In this document: piece after piece, positions 9,110-18,018 of the stretch
How the letters are laid out: every line of letters starts with the position of its first letter
Numbering within the stretch: position 1 is the stretch's first letter
DNA from: Paraburkholderia aspalathi
GTDB taxonomy: Bacteria > Pseudomonadota > Gammaproteobacteria > Burkholderiales > Burkholderiaceae
Reading direction: 5' to 3'
Assembly (NCBI RefSeq): GCF_900116445.1
Contig: NZ_FPBH01000029.1
Coordinates: 62,001-126,000, forward strand
Length of the DNA stretch: 64,000 nt
Made by a program: the position numbers and the translations under genes
Notes under the pieces: model-generated
Told to the model about the DNA's origin: nothing
The model's database searches: none
Seen by the model: only the letters and a program-made list of their open reading frames with translations

Positions 9110-9213
9110 ACAACAACCGCCGGCGCGCGCATATAAACCGGCCGTGCCGGCACTACGACGCAACCGGCCAGCATGACCGCCAGTACGGCGATCAGAAGCA
9201 GATTCTTTTTCAT
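9103..9213 (-). CDS. Very small lipoprotein (36 aa)
   Basis: ATG 9213 is preceded by GAGGAACACG, a good ribosome site. The product has a compact signal peptide and lipobox (MKKNLLLIAVLAVMLAGC, Cys18), then only 18 mature residues (VVVPARPVYMRAPAVVVY). Its stop overlaps the 3' end of the CLC gene on the other strand. The signal peptide and ribosome site make it credible despite its size, and it resembles the 45-residue lipoprotein at 5616-5753. Its function is unknown. Confidence 0.6.
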   Translation of the reverse strand: MKKNLLLIAVLAVMLAGCVVVPARPVYMRAPAVVVY

Positions 9214-9342
9214 CACGTGTTCCTCAGAAACACAGGCGAGCGCTACGCCGGACGCATGAGTGGCGCCTGTGTCGTCAAACTGGAGGGAGCGGCACGCGCG
9301 ATGTCGATTCCGCCGTGCCGCACGCGGTTGTTGCTGGTGGAC

Positions 9343-9654
9343 TTACGCCCAGTGGCCTTGGACCCAGCGATAGTTCGGACCGTGTTCGACCCAGTGGCCT
9401 GGCACCCAGTGGTAACCGACGCGCTCGGCCTGCCAGTGGCCCGCGTCCCACACATAGCGGCCGTGATCCCAACGCCAGTGACCGTGATCCCACACATAGC
9501 CGACACGCGGAGCCGGCACGGCTTCGTAACGCACGGCCGGCGGTGCGGACGGCGCGATCACGACGACTTCCTCGGCCGAAGCGGAGGCCACAGCGGATGC
9601 ACCAGCAGCGATCAGAACAGCGTTAGCGATCAGCAAGCGAAAGGTCTTGTTCAT
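9343..9654 (-). CDS. Exported WXXGXW-repeat protein
   Basis: The 103-residue product has a cleavable signal peptide (MNKTFRLLIANAVLIAAGASAVASASA) and then at least four tryptophan repeats of the form W-x2-GxW: YVWDHGHWRWDHGRYVW, WDAGHWQAE, YHWVPGHWVEHGPNYRW and VQGHWA. This matches the BcpO-related/YXWXXGHW family of periplasmic or outer-membrane proteins common in Burkholderia; the role is unknown. AGAGGG lies before the ATG. Confidence 0.85.
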   Translation of the reverse strand: MNKTFRLLIANAVLIAAGASAVASASAEEVVVIAPSAPPAVRYEAVPAPRVGYVWDHGHWRWDHGRYVWDAGHWQAERVGYHWVPGHWVEHGPNYRWVQGHWA

Positions 9655-9944
9655 GTTTTCCCTCTTTGGATGGACACCGAATGCGGCGTTATCCGTTTAA
9701 TGCGCTAGGGGACGAAAGCGCTGACTGTGGGCGTGTAACGGCACACCCCGAAGTGCAACGGATTATTTCGCCGCGCGAAAAGCACGCGTGAGAGGGCCTG
9801 TGCGAGCGCACATGAACACAGAATTAGCGGGGACGACGGCGAGAAAAACGGCGGAGGAGAAACGGCGGGAGGAGACAACAACACCGCTTACGCGCCCCAC
9901 CTCGTCACGTCACATCGACGGAACGAAACAGAGCGCGCAACACG

Positions 9945-10208
9945 TTACGCGGAACCCACCTGCGGTATTTCGATCTTGACCTCGAGCACTTCGAGATCGT
10001 CCTGGCGTTCCAGGCTCACACGAATATCGTCATCGGAGATTTTCACGTACTTTGAAATCACGGCCACCAGTTCGCGTTGCAACGCAGGCAGATAATCGGC
10101 AGGCGCATGGCCGCCGGCGCGCTCATGCGCGATGATCAACTGCAGGCGTTCCTTCGCTACCGACGCGGATTTCTTCTTCTCGCCCAGCAAAAACGAAAGA
10201 ATCGACAT
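9945..10208 (-). CDS. minE: Cell division topological specificity factor MinE
   Basis: The 87 residues match MinE in length. The N-terminal membrane-binding segment and anti-MinCD region (MSILSFLLGEKKKSASVAKERLQ, LIIAHERAG) are followed by the dimerisation domain (LPALQRELVAVISKYVKI, VSLERQDDLEVLEVKIEIP). MinE stimulates the MinD ATPase and drives pole-to-pole oscillation. It is the last gene of minC-minD-minE, starting 14 bases after the minD stop. Confidence 0.97.
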   Translation of the reverse strand: MSILSFLLGEKKKSASVAKERLQLIIAHERAGGHAPADYLPALQRELVAVISKYVKISDDDIRVSLERQDDLEVLEVKIEIPQVGSA

Positions 10209-10222
10209 TACGTGCGCTCCCC

Positions 10223-11038
10223 TTACTTGGTGCCGAAGAGGCGCTGCAGCAGCCCTGGCTTCTGGTAATCGGTAAAGCGAAGCGATTTCTGCTCGCCGAG
10301 GAAACGCGACACGACATCTTTATAGGCTTCAGCGACGTCGGTACCGTCGAGGTGCACAGCCGGCAGCCCCTGGTTCGACGCATGCAGCACCGCTTCCGAT
10401 TCCGGAATCACGCCGATCAGATCGATGCGCAGAATTTCCTGGATGTCGGTCAGCGACAGCATTTCGCCTTCGCTCACGCGCTTCGGGTTGTAGCGGGTGA
10501 TCAGCAGGTGTTCCTTGATCGGCTCCTTGCTTTCGATTGCGCGCTTGGTCTTCGACGACAGGATGCCGAGGATACGGTCCGAGTCGCGCACCGAGGAGAC
10601 TTCCGGATTCGTCACGATCAGCGCTTCGTCGGCGAAGTGCATGGCGAGCAGCGCGCCCGATTCGATACCCGCCGGCGAATCGCAGACGATGTATTCGAAG
10701 TCCATCGCGATCAGGTCGTTGATGATCTTCTCGACGCCTTCCAGCGTCAGCGCGTCCTTGTCACGCGTCTGCGAGGCCGGCAGGATGAACAGGTTCTCGC
10801 ACTTCTTGTCCTTGATCAGCGCCTGGTTCAGGTTGGCTTCGCCCTGGATCACGTTGATCAGGTCGTACACCACACGGCGCTCGCAGCCCATGATGAGGTC
10901 GAGGTTACGCAGGCCGACGTCGAAGTCGATCACGGCGGTTTTGCTGCCACGCAATGCGAGGGCCGATGCAAAACTCGCGCTCGTGGTCGTCTTGCCCACG
11001 CCACCCTTGCCCGAAGTCACCACAATGATTTTTGCCAT
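10223..11038 (-). CDS. minD: Septum site-determining ATPase MinD
   Basis: The 271-residue protein has the deviant Walker A motif SGKGGVGKTT (residues 9-18), the switch I region FDVGLRNLD and the switch II region CDSPAGIE. The C-terminal amphipathic membrane-targeting helix KPGLLQRLFGTK is present. ATP-bound MinD dimers sit on the inner membrane, recruit MinC, and are released by MinE. The frame extends upstream to 11116, but ATG 11038 gives the standard MAKIIVVTSGKGG start. It lies between minC and minE. Confidence 0.98.
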   Translation of the reverse strand: MAKIIVVTSGKGGVGKTTTSASFASALALRGSKTAVIDFDVGLRNLDLIMGCERRVVYDLINVIQGEANLNQALIKDKKCENLFILPASQTRDKDALTLEGVEKIINDLIAMDFEYIVCDSPAGIESGALLAMHFADEALIVTNPEVSSVRDSDRILGILSSKTKRAIESKEPIKEHLLITRYNPKRVSEGEMLSLTDIQEILRIDLIGVIPESEAVLHASNQGLPAVHLDGTDVAEAYKDVVSRFLGEQKSLRFTDYQKPGLLQRLFGTK

Positions 11039-11142
11039 TACCCTTACCTTGTGTTCGTCAAATTCGTCAATTATGTGCGGCCATATTTGCCGTGGAACGC
11101 TGCGTGCCGTGACCATTCAGGGCGGCACGCGCTTCACGCCTA

Positions 11143-11976
11143 TCAAGTGAGCCGCAACGGTTCGATCATCAGTTTTTCTTCTTCGAGCCAGATCTGCACC
11201 GGCTTGCCGAGCACGTCGGCCGGCAGCGGGTTCTCGGTCGTACGATAGATGCCCGCGATCGAGATGAGTTCCGGCTCGAGACACGTGCAGAAAATGCGCG
11301 CGTCGTGATTGCCCTGCACGCCGGCCAACGCCCGGCCGCGCAGCGGCGCGTAAATATGGATGTTGCCTTCCGCGATCACTTCCGCGCCGTAGCTCACCAG
11401 ACCGAGTACGACCAGATCGCCCTTTGCGTAGATGCGCTGGCCCGAGCGCAACGGCTTGTCGACCACCATGGTTTGCGACGAGGTGGCAAGGCGCACGGGT
11501 TCGGCGGCCGGCGCGGGGTCGACCGCGGCGGCCGTAGCCGGCGTGCCCTCTACCGCCGAAAACAGATCGGCCGGCGGCGTGGCCGTTGCTGCGGTGGCAG
11601 CCGGTGCCGTAGCGGGCACATTGGCGGCTTCTTCGTCAGCGGATTTAGCGGACGCGCCGCGACGGTCGCGCGCTTCGAGCAAGGGCAGCGCGGATTCCGC
11701 CGCCCACGCCTGCTGCGCATTGGCCACCACGCCGACCGGGCGCATGCGCACGCTGTCGAGCAGTTGCGCGATGTCGGCGAGCGGCACGCGTTCGGTCTCG
11801 GCGAGCCGGCGCACGTCGATCGCGACGACGTCGTTAGCGAAAAATTCGGGGGTCGCCTCGAAGCGCCGGGTCAGTTCGGCACGCATCGCGTCGAGGTCGG
11901 TTGTCTTGACCACGAACAGGAGCGTGTCGACAGAGCCGCTGCGGAGTTCGAAAAAGGGCGATTTCTTGGGCGACAT
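11143..11976 (-). CDS. minC: Septum site-determining protein MinC
   Basis: This FtsZ-assembly inhibitor is about 277 residues. The N-terminal domain (FFELRSGSVDTLLFVVKTTD, then VAIDVRRLAE) and the C-terminal beta-helical domain (LRSGQRIYAKGDLVVLG, GAEVIAEGNIHIYAPLRGRALAG) are clear. They are joined by a long Ala/Pro/Thr-rich linker (roughly residues 110-165), which makes the protein longer than in E. coli. ATG 11976 is chosen over 11988 because the family begins close to the KKSPFFELRSG segment. It is the first gene of the min operon, 104 bases before minD. Confidence 0.95.
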   Translation of the reverse strand: MSPKKSPFFELRSGSVDTLLFVVKTTDLDAMRAELTRRFEATPEFFANDVVAIDVRRLAETERVPLADIAQLLDSVRMRPVGVVANAQQAWAAESALPLLEARDRRGASAKSADEEAANVPATAPAATAATATPPADLFSAVEGTPATAAAVDPAPAAEPVRLATSSQTMVVDKPLRSGQRIYAKGDLVVLGLVSYGAEVIAEGNIHIYAPLRGRALAGVQGNHDARIFCTCLEPELISIAGIYRTTENPLPADVLGKPVQIWLEEEKLMIEPLRLT

Positions 11977-12184
11977 AGCGTTCGGCAAAAAATTTTGCGT
12001 ATTTTACAGGCGTCCAGGCGGGGAGCGAGTTTTTTTGCCGACAGAACGCAGCACGGCGGCCTGAATACCCATGACGTAGCCACGTCTCGGCCATACAGGC
12101 CGCGTCCAGGCCGGTCATTTGGCCATGAACGCTGTAGCGACGCGGATGGGATGTGAGCGGCAGGCTGACGCGCCGCTCGCGAGA

Positions 12185-12718
12185 TCACTGCTGAAATACC
12201 TGCGATGTGGTCGGCACGTGCCGCACCAGCAGGCTTTCTGCCTGCTCGGGCGCACGCGCGACGCGGCGATGCTCGCCGGTGGGACCGAAGCCGAGCGCCT
12301 CGTAAAAGCGCATCGCATTGCGGTTGGCGTCGGCGACCCACGCGTAGATTTCCATGGCGCCTTCGCCGGCGAGCCAGGCGCTGGCGGTGTCGACCAGCAA
12401 CTCGCCGCCTCGCAGATGACGCACGGCCGGCGCCACCCACAACTCGCAGACGAACGCGCGGCGCGCCTCGGAGTCGTCGAAATAGGCTTCGATGAGTCCT
12501 GCCGGATGGCCCTCGGTATAGAGGATGAAACTGGTGAAGATAAACGAAACAGCGTGTTCAGCAGCGGTGGCGTCGAAGGTGGCGGCATCCGCCGACAACG
12601 CGTCCTCTAGCGTCTCGCCGAAGGCATAGGGTGCCTCCCGCAGCGACGCAGTACGGAGTTCGCGGAAAACAGCGCCCTGATCAGCGGCGATACGGCGAAC
12701 GGTCAATGACGGACTCAT
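12185..12718 (-). CDS. GNAT-family N-acetyltransferase
   Basis: The 177-residue protein has the GNAT layout: FVCELWVAPAVRHLRGGELLVD contains the acetyl-CoA-binding motif A, slightly altered (RHLRGG where R/Q-x-x-G-x-G/A is usual), and NAMRFYEALGFGPTGE is motif B. The N-terminal YAFGETLEDAL is common among small-molecule or peptide acetyltransferases in proteobacteria. The substrate is unknown. It stands between map and minC on the same strand, with about 185 bases to each side, so operon membership is uncertain. Confidence 0.85.
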   Translation of the reverse strand: MSPSLTVRRIAADQGAVFRELRTASLREAPYAFGETLEDALSADAATFDATAAEHAVSFIFTSFILYTEGHPAGLIEAYFDDSEARRAFVCELWVAPAVRHLRGGELLVDTASAWLAGEGAMEIYAWVADANRNAMRFYEALGFGPTGEHRRVARAPEQAESLLVRHVPTTSQVFQQ

Positions 12719-12903
12719 GCAGACGAAAACCCCTTGAAACCCTAAGGCATAGCTTTAACCGAACCGGCGCGCGAGTCAAATCCTTATTTGCCGGATCGAA
12801 CTTTAGCCGCGGTTCCTGGTGCAGGCGCCGCGCGCCCGCTGCGCAGCAATCCGCCCGCCCACCGTCCGGATAGCCGGTTCGTCAGGCGCGCTGGTCACTG
12901 CGT

Positions 12904-13689
12904 TCAAGGCGCTTCGTAATTGCCGGTGCCGTCCGGCCATGGCGTCAGCAGCTCGTAGCCCTCTTCGGTCACGGCGATCATATGCTCCCATTGCGCCGAC
13001 AGCGAACGGTCTTTGGTGACCACGGTCCAGCCGTCACGCTGCACCGCGGTGCTGGCGCGGCCCGCGTTGATCATCGGTTCGATCGTGAAGACCATGCCCG
13101 GCTTCAGACGCACGCCCTGCCCCGGCTGACCGTAGTGCAGCACTTGCGGGTCTTCGTGATAAACCTTGCCGATGCCATGCCCACAATAGTCGCGCACGAT
13201 CGAGAAACCGTCGCGCTGCGCGATCTTCTGGATCGCGTAGCCGACGTCGCCGAGCGTGGCGCCTGGCTTGACCTCGCGAATGCCGGCCAGCATCGCTTCA
13301 TAGGTCGTGTCGATCAGCTGGCGCGCCACCGTGCTCGGCTGGCCGACGCAATACATGCGGCTCGTGTCGCCGAAATAGCCGTCTTTGATAATCGCGACGT
13401 CGATATTGATGATGTCGCCGTCTTTCAGGATTTCGCTGCGGTTAGGAATGCCGTGGCACACCACCTGGTTGACGGACGTGCAAACCGTCTTCGGAAAACC
13501 CAAATAGCCAACATTTGCCGGAATCGACTTTTGTGTATTGACAATGTAGTCGTTGCACAGTGCGTCGAGTTCGTCGGTGGAGACACCGGCCTTGACGTGC
13601 TCGCCGATCATCGCCAGCACGTCGGCCGCGAGGCGGCCGGAAATGCGCAGCTTGGCGATGTCGTCAGGAGTCTTGTAGGTAATGGCCAT
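12904..13689 (-). CDS. map: Methionine aminopeptidase, type I
   Basis: The 261-residue enzyme removes the N-terminal methionine of new proteins. The metal ligands lie in INIDVAIIKDGYFGDTS (two Asp), YCGHGIGKVYHEDP (His), FTIEPMINAG (Glu) and WEHMIAVTEEG (Glu). The N-terminal ISGRLAADVLAMIGEHVKAG is typical. The frame stays open 84 codons upstream, but that part has no family similarity and ATG 13689 gives the usual MAITYKTPDDIAKLR start. Confidence 0.97.
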   Translation of the reverse strand: MAITYKTPDDIAKLRISGRLAADVLAMIGEHVKAGVSTDELDALCNDYIVNTQKSIPANVGYLGFPKTVCTSVNQVVCHGIPNRSEILKDGDIINIDVAIIKDGYFGDTSRMYCVGQPSTVARQLIDTTYEAMLAGIREVKPGATLGDVGYAIQKIAQRDGFSIVRDYCGHGIGKVYHEDPQVLHYGQPGQGVRLKPGMVFTIEPMINAGRASTAVQRDGWTVVTKDRSLSAQWEHMIAVTEEGYELLTPWPDGTGNYEAP

Positions 13690-14077
13690 GAATTCGGTGG
13701 GGCTGAAACGATGTTGACGATCGGCCAATTGTACAGAGGATCGCCGGAGGGCCTCCGCGAGCCGGGCGGGACCTGTTCGCCGGGCGTTTTTTCCGCACGA
13801 CGCCGATCGGCTTTCTGGAGTCGGAAAAACCGTGTCAGCCTGCCCCATGCTGCGAGCGCGCAGAGAAATCTTTTGTGAGGCTTGCATCTGGCCGCGCATT
13901 CGCGTCGTAAAGAAGTTGAGGACTCGATTTCTTCCCCACATCGTTTAGTTCTTCTCAGAAGAACGGGGCCTCTTTGCGTCCGCGATTTGCGTTTGAGCAT
14001 CGCGTGGATAGCAGTTGTCCGCGCGTATGCGTCGCGAGTCCGCGGCATTGGCGTCGTACCATCGGAGGAGCATAGCC
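13690..14077. other. Divergent intergenic region between map and the ferritin-like gene
   Basis: No gene is supported. It must hold the promoters of both flanking genes. A short hairpin (GTTCTTC-TCA-GAAGAAC, 13947-13963) lies in the middle. A GGAGGAG ribosome site at its right edge serves the ferritin-like gene. Confidence 0.4.
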
Positions 14078-15055
14078 ATGTCGGAATCCAGCAATAAATC
14101 AGCAGAGCTTATCGACGTATTCGACCGCCGGGTTGAACGGCGCCTGCAGCGCAGACAGTTTTTCCGCAACGCTGGCGGACTCGGCCTAGGTCTGGTCGGC
14201 GGCACGCTGATCAGCGCGTGCGGCGGCGGCTCCGGCTCGAGTGCGTCGGCCGCCAGTGCACCGACCGATCCGGAGATTCTCAACTTCGCGCTGAATCTGG
14301 AATACCTGGAGTCGCAGTTCTATACGTATGCGACAACAGGTGCGGGCCTCGCAGCGAGCATGACGTCCGGTGTGGGTACGCTGGGCACGGTAATTCCAGG
14401 GCAGCAGGTGCCGTTCCAGGATCCGGTCGTTCAGGCCTATGCCAACGAAATCGCCAACGACGAACGCGAGCACGTCACCTTCCTGCGCAGTGCGTTGGGC
14501 TCGGCGGCAGTCGCGATGCCCTCGATCGACATTGGCGGGACCAATCCGAACGGAGCGTTCTCGAACGCGGCGCGCGCTGCGGGTCTGGTCGGCGCGGGCG
14601 TCGCCTTCAATCCGTATGCGAACGACAACAACTTCCTGCTCGGCGCGTTCATCTTCGAAGACGTCGGCGTGACGGCCTATAAGGGCGCCTCTCCGCTCAT
14701 CACCAACAAGACCTTCCTCGAAGCGGCTGCCGGCATTCTCGCGGCTGAGGCGTATCACGCCGGGCTCGTGCGTACAGTGCTGTTTGCAAAAGGCGTCGAC
14801 ACGGCGAGTATCTACACCGCCGCCAACGCCATCTCCGCCGCGCGCGCCAGCCTTGACCAGAACGGCCACGACGATCAGGGCATCACGGGCGCGACGGCCG
14901 GCTCGTCGAACATCGTGCCGCTCGACAGCAACGGGCTCGCCTTCAGCCGCGGCTATGGCAACGTGCTCAACATCGTCTACCTGACGAGTTCGATGGCGAC
15001 CAAGGGTGGCTTCTTCCCGAACGGCGTGAATGGCACGCTCAACATGAGCGCCTGA
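14078..15055 (+). CDS. Exported ferritin-like domain protein (dessication-related type)
   Basis: The 325-residue protein has a Tat-like signal (RRQFFRNAGGLGLGLVGG) ending in SACGGG, so it may be a lipoprotein. The body is a ferritin-like four-helix bundle with carboxylate/His residues in LNLEYLESQFYTYA, IANDEREHVTFLR, FEDVGVTAYKGA and ILAAEAYHAGL. These resemble a di-metal site. Related proteins (plant PCC13-62 and bacterial homologues) are linked to desiccation or oxidative stress. GGAGGAG lies before ATG 14078. It sits 121 bases upstream of an Nramp transporter, suggesting a shared link with Mn/Fe. Confidence 0.85.
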   Translation: MSESSNKSAELIDVFDRRVERRLQRRQFFRNAGGLGLGLVGGTLISACGGGSGSSASAASAPTDPEILNFALNLEYLESQFYTYATTGAGLAASMTSGVGTLGTVIPGQQVPFQDPVVQAYANEIANDEREHVTFLRSALGSAAVAMPSIDIGGTNPNGAFSNAARAAGLVGAGVAFNPYANDNNFLLGAFIFEDVGVTAYKGASPLITNKTFLEAAAGILAAEAYHAGLVRTVLFAKGVDTASIYTAANAISAARASLDQNGHDDQGITGATAGSSNIVPLDSNGLAFSRGYGNVLNIVYLTSSMATKGGFFPNGVNGTLNMSA

Positions 15056-15176
15056 AGCACGCAACGCGCTGTGCCGGATGCACCGGCAACGGGTCGCCGC
15101 GATGACGATCGCGCTCACCCGTTGGCCGGCCTTCATCTGGATTGCCTTGAACGCTTGAAGACGGACAGGAGCAGTC

Positions 15177-16502
15177 ATGAACGAAGCGATCAGCCAAGCC
15201 GCCGTGCCTCAAACCCTCACCGAGCAGACCTGTTTCGATATCCGCGAAACGCTGGCGGGACGGCGTCGCGGCTTGCGGACGATGCTGCCGTTCGTTGGAC
15301 CGGCGGTCGTCGCTTCGATCGCGTATATGGACCCGGGCAACTTCGCCACCAATATTCAGGCGGGCGCCGGTTACGGCTACACCCTGCTCTGGGTGGTCGC
15401 GTTGGCGAACATCGTGGCGATGTTATTTCAGGCGTTATCCGCCAAGCTCGGGCTCGTGACCGGCAGCAATCTCGCCGAACTATGCCGCTCGGCCCTGCCG
15501 CGCCGTTGCGTGCTCGCGATGTGGGGCATCAGCGAAATCGCGGCGATGGCGACCGATCTGGCGGAATTCGTCGGCGGTGCGATTGGCGTTTCGTTGCTCA
15601 CGCATCTACCGATGATGCCGAGCATGCTGATCACCGCCGCCGTCACCTACGGTTTGCTGCAGTTCGAGAAGCGCGGCTTCCGCCCGCTCGAACTGGCGAT
15701 CGCGGCGCTCGTCGGTGTGATCGGGCTGTCGTATCTCGCCGAGTTGCTGATTGCGCCGGTGCATTGGTCATCGGTCGTCAAGCATACGTTCACGCCGGGC
15801 ATGCCCGATAGCAATGCGTTGACGATTTCCGTCGGCATCATCGGCGCAACGGTCATGCCGCATGTGCTGTTCCTGCATTCGGGACTCATGCAGAATCGCG
15901 TCAAGCCGCGCAATGAAGGTGAGCGCGCCAAGCTGCTGCGCTTTTCGAATATCGAGGTGGTGGTTGCGCTCGGCGTGGCCGGACTCATCAACATGGCGAT
16001 GGTGATCATGGCGTCGAGCGCGTTTCATGCGGGGCATGCCGATATGGCCAGCATCGAAACAGCATGGCGCACGCTCACGCCGCTGCTTGGTAGCGCCGCG
16101 GCGGGTCTCTTTCTTGCGGCGCTGATTGCGTCCGGTGTGTCGAGTTCGGTCGTCGGCACGATGGCCGGGCAGATGATCATGCAGGGCTTTGTCGGCTTTC
16201 ATATCCCCGTATGGGCGCGGCGGCTGATTACGATGGCGCCGGCGTTCGTGGTGGTTGCCTGCGGAGTGGACGCGACGCGCGCGCTGGTGCTGAGCCAGGT
16301 GGTATTAAGCATCGCACTACCGGTGCCGATGATCGCGCTGGTGTGGTTCACCTCGCGTGGCGACTTGATGGGCCGCTACCGGAATCGCCGCTCGACCACG
16401 ATCGCCGCGGTGGCGGGCACAGTCGCCGTGCTGGCGCTCAATCTCATTCTGTTGCTGCAAGTGGCCGGCATTTCTCCATGGCCGCCGTTCCACGCGGGAT
16501 AA
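15177..16502 (+). CDS. mntH: Nramp-family divalent metal transporter
   Basis: The 441-residue membrane protein has the Nramp metal-site motifs DPGN (residues 52-55, transmembrane helix 1) and MPH (227-229, helix 6). Eleven hydrophobic segments can be seen. It should import Mn2+ or Fe2+ with protons. No MntR or Fur site was identified by eye upstream. Ribosome site GGAG lies before the ATG. It probably shares transcription with the ferritin-like gene before it. Confidence 0.95.
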   Translation: MNEAISQAAVPQTLTEQTCFDIRETLAGRRRGLRTMLPFVGPAVVASIAYMDPGNFATNIQAGAGYGYTLLWVVALANIVAMLFQALSAKLGLVTGSNLAELCRSALPRRCVLAMWGISEIAAMATDLAEFVGGAIGVSLLTHLPMMPSMLITAAVTYGLLQFEKRGFRPLELAIAALVGVIGLSYLAELLIAPVHWSSVVKHTFTPGMPDSNALTISVGIIGATVMPHVLFLHSGLMQNRVKPRNEGERAKLLRFSNIEVVVALGVAGLINMAMVIMASSAFHAGHADMASIETAWRTLTPLLGSAAAGLFLAALIASGVSSSVVGTMAGQMIMQGFVGFHIPVWARRLITMAPAFVVVACGVDATRALVLSQVVLSIALPVPMIALVWFTSRGDLMGRYRNRRSTTIAAVAGTVAVLALNLILLLQVAGISPWPPFHAG

Positions 16503-16596
16503 GGTGGCAAAGCAGCTTTCCGCATCCGGTTATCGGGTTGGCGCGTACATTGTTCGAACGCTTATTCACGAACGATTTTCGACGGACCCGACTTTC

Positions 16597-17634
16597 ATGC
16601 CTCGACGCCTGCTTACCTTGACCGCCGCGCTGGCGCTCGCCGCTCTGGGCGGCTGTAGCGCCGCGGGCGTACTCAACGCCACCGTATCGCACAAGAACTT
16701 CCGGGTTGAGCACAGCCTCGCGTACGGCCGCTCGCCACGGCAGACGCTCGATGTCTACATGCCCGCCGCCAATTCACCGCAAAGCGGTTCGCACGGCCGT
16801 CCGATCGTCGTGTTCTTTTACGGCGGCAGCTGGCAGAGCGGTTCGCGCGACAGCTATCTGTTCGTCGGTGCGGCGCTGGCTTCGCGTGGCTTTGTGGCCG
16901 TGGTGCCCGACTATCCGACGTGGCCGGAAACCACCTTCCCTGGCTTTGTCGACGACGCAGCCGCAGCCGTGCGCTGGGCACGCGATCACGCGGCCGAGTT
17001 CGGCGGCGACCCGTCACGGATCTTTCTGATGGGTCATTCGGCCGGTGCGCATATCGTGATGCTGCTGGCCACCGACGGTCGCTATCTCGCAGCGCAACAG
17101 ATGAGCAAGCGCGACTTGAGCGGCGTGATCGGCCTTGCCGGCCCGTATGATTTTCTGCCGCTGCACGACGCGACGCTTGAAGAAATTTTCCCGCCTGCAT
17201 TGCGCGCGGCGAGCCAGCCGATCAACTTCGTCGAAGGCGACGAACCACCGGTGTTCCTCGCAGCGGGCGAGCGCGATACGACAGTCGATCCGGGCAACAC
17301 CGACCGGTTCGCGGCCAGGCTGCGCGCCGCCGGCGATACGGTTGAAGTGAAACACTATCCGCGGATTGGGCACGCGCTGCTGGTCGGCGCCATCGCCGGG
17401 CCGCTGCGTGGCTTTGCGCCAGTACTCGACGATACCAGCGCGTTTATCGACGCACAGACGAGCCGTGAGGCGCAGCGTGATGGTGATGCGCAATCATGCA
17501 CGCTTCACTGCGCGGTACCGAGCAACTGTCTGCGCAAGGTCGGCGCGCGCGTCGACGGATCGAGCCAGATGCCGAAGAAGGCCCGTGCGAATGTAGGATC
17601 GTCGAACTCGCCGGTCATACGGTCACCCGCATAA
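16597..17634 (+). CDS. Alpha/beta-hydrolase (carboxylesterase), lipoprotein
   Basis: The 345-residue product has a lipobox signal peptide (MPRRLLTLTAALALAALGGC), the oxyanion loop FFYGGSW and the nucleophile elbow GHSAG (Ser148). A likely Asp (AGERDTTVDP) and His (RIGHALL) complete the triad. This fits the BD-FAE/esterase-lipase group acting in the envelope. ATG 16597 is chosen because it begins the signal peptide. The C-terminal 43 residues lie antisense to the chalcone-isomerase-like gene, are Ser/Arg/Cys-rich and look non-native, so the original stop may have been lost. Confidence 0.85.
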   Translation: MPRRLLTLTAALALAALGGCSAAGVLNATVSHKNFRVEHSLAYGRSPRQTLDVYMPAANSPQSGSHGRPIVVFFYGGSWQSGSRDSYLFVGAALASRGFVAVVPDYPTWPETTFPGFVDDAAAAVRWARDHAAEFGGDPSRIFLMGHSAGAHIVMLLATDGRYLAAQQMSKRDLSGVIGLAGPYDFLPLHDATLEEIFPPALRAASQPINFVEGDEPPVFLAAGERDTTVDPGNTDRFAARLRAAGDTVEVKHYPRIGHALLVGAIAGPLRGFAPVLDDTSAFIDAQTSREAQRDGDAQSCTLHCAVPSNCLRKVGARVDGSSQMPKKARANVGSSNSPVIRSPA

Positions 17635-18017
17635 AAACGCACGCCCTTGTCCGGCAGATAGACCGCGCTTAACTGGTCGCCGGGACCGACATCGACAAAC
17701 GCCTGCATCATATCCGCACGCCAGCGCTCCAACGTATCGGCTGGAATCGGCGCGCTGGCAAGACGCTTGATCTCGCTGATACCCGCATCGACGAACCGCT
17801 CGCGCTTGATGCCGCGAGCGTAAATGATGTGCAGCGCGAAGCGTTCGTCATAGTCGATGGGTACGCGTTCGCTCCACATCTGCGCACGGTAGAGCTTGAA
17901 GCCGACCACGCTGAAATCGCCCTCGCCCACGAGTGTCGCTGACTGCACGTCGCCGCGCCAGTCGGCGCAGGCGGCCGTCGCCCACAACACCAGCACGATC
18001 GCCGCGAGCGCACGCAT
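17505..18017 (-). CDS. Chalcone-isomerase-like exported protein
   Basis: The 170-residue protein has a signal peptide (MRALAAIVLVLWATAACA) and the chalcone isomerase-like fold seen in bacterial lipid gene clusters (VGFKLYRAQMWSE, ALHIIYARGIKRERFVDAGISEIKRL, DKGVRFYAGDRMTGEF). It is periplasmic, and its activity is unknown. It is the last gene of a four-gene operon, one base after the stop of the CFA-like methyltransferase. Its 3' end overlaps the esterase gene on the other strand by 130 bases. Confidence 0.8.
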   Translation of the reverse strand: MRALAAIVLVLWATAACADWRGDVQSATLVGEGDFSVVGFKLYRAQMWSERVPIDYDERFALHIIYARGIKRERFVDAGISEIKRLASAPIPADTLERWRADMMQAFVDVGPGDQLSAVYLPDKGVRFYAGDRMTGEFDDPTFARAFFGIWLDPSTRAPTLRRQLLGTAQ

Positions 18018-18018
18018 A

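Noticed and set aside
9343..9580. Short direct repeats that could suggest a CRISPR or tandem array
   Set aside because: They are codon-phased WXXGXW repeats inside an exported protein gene, without spacers.
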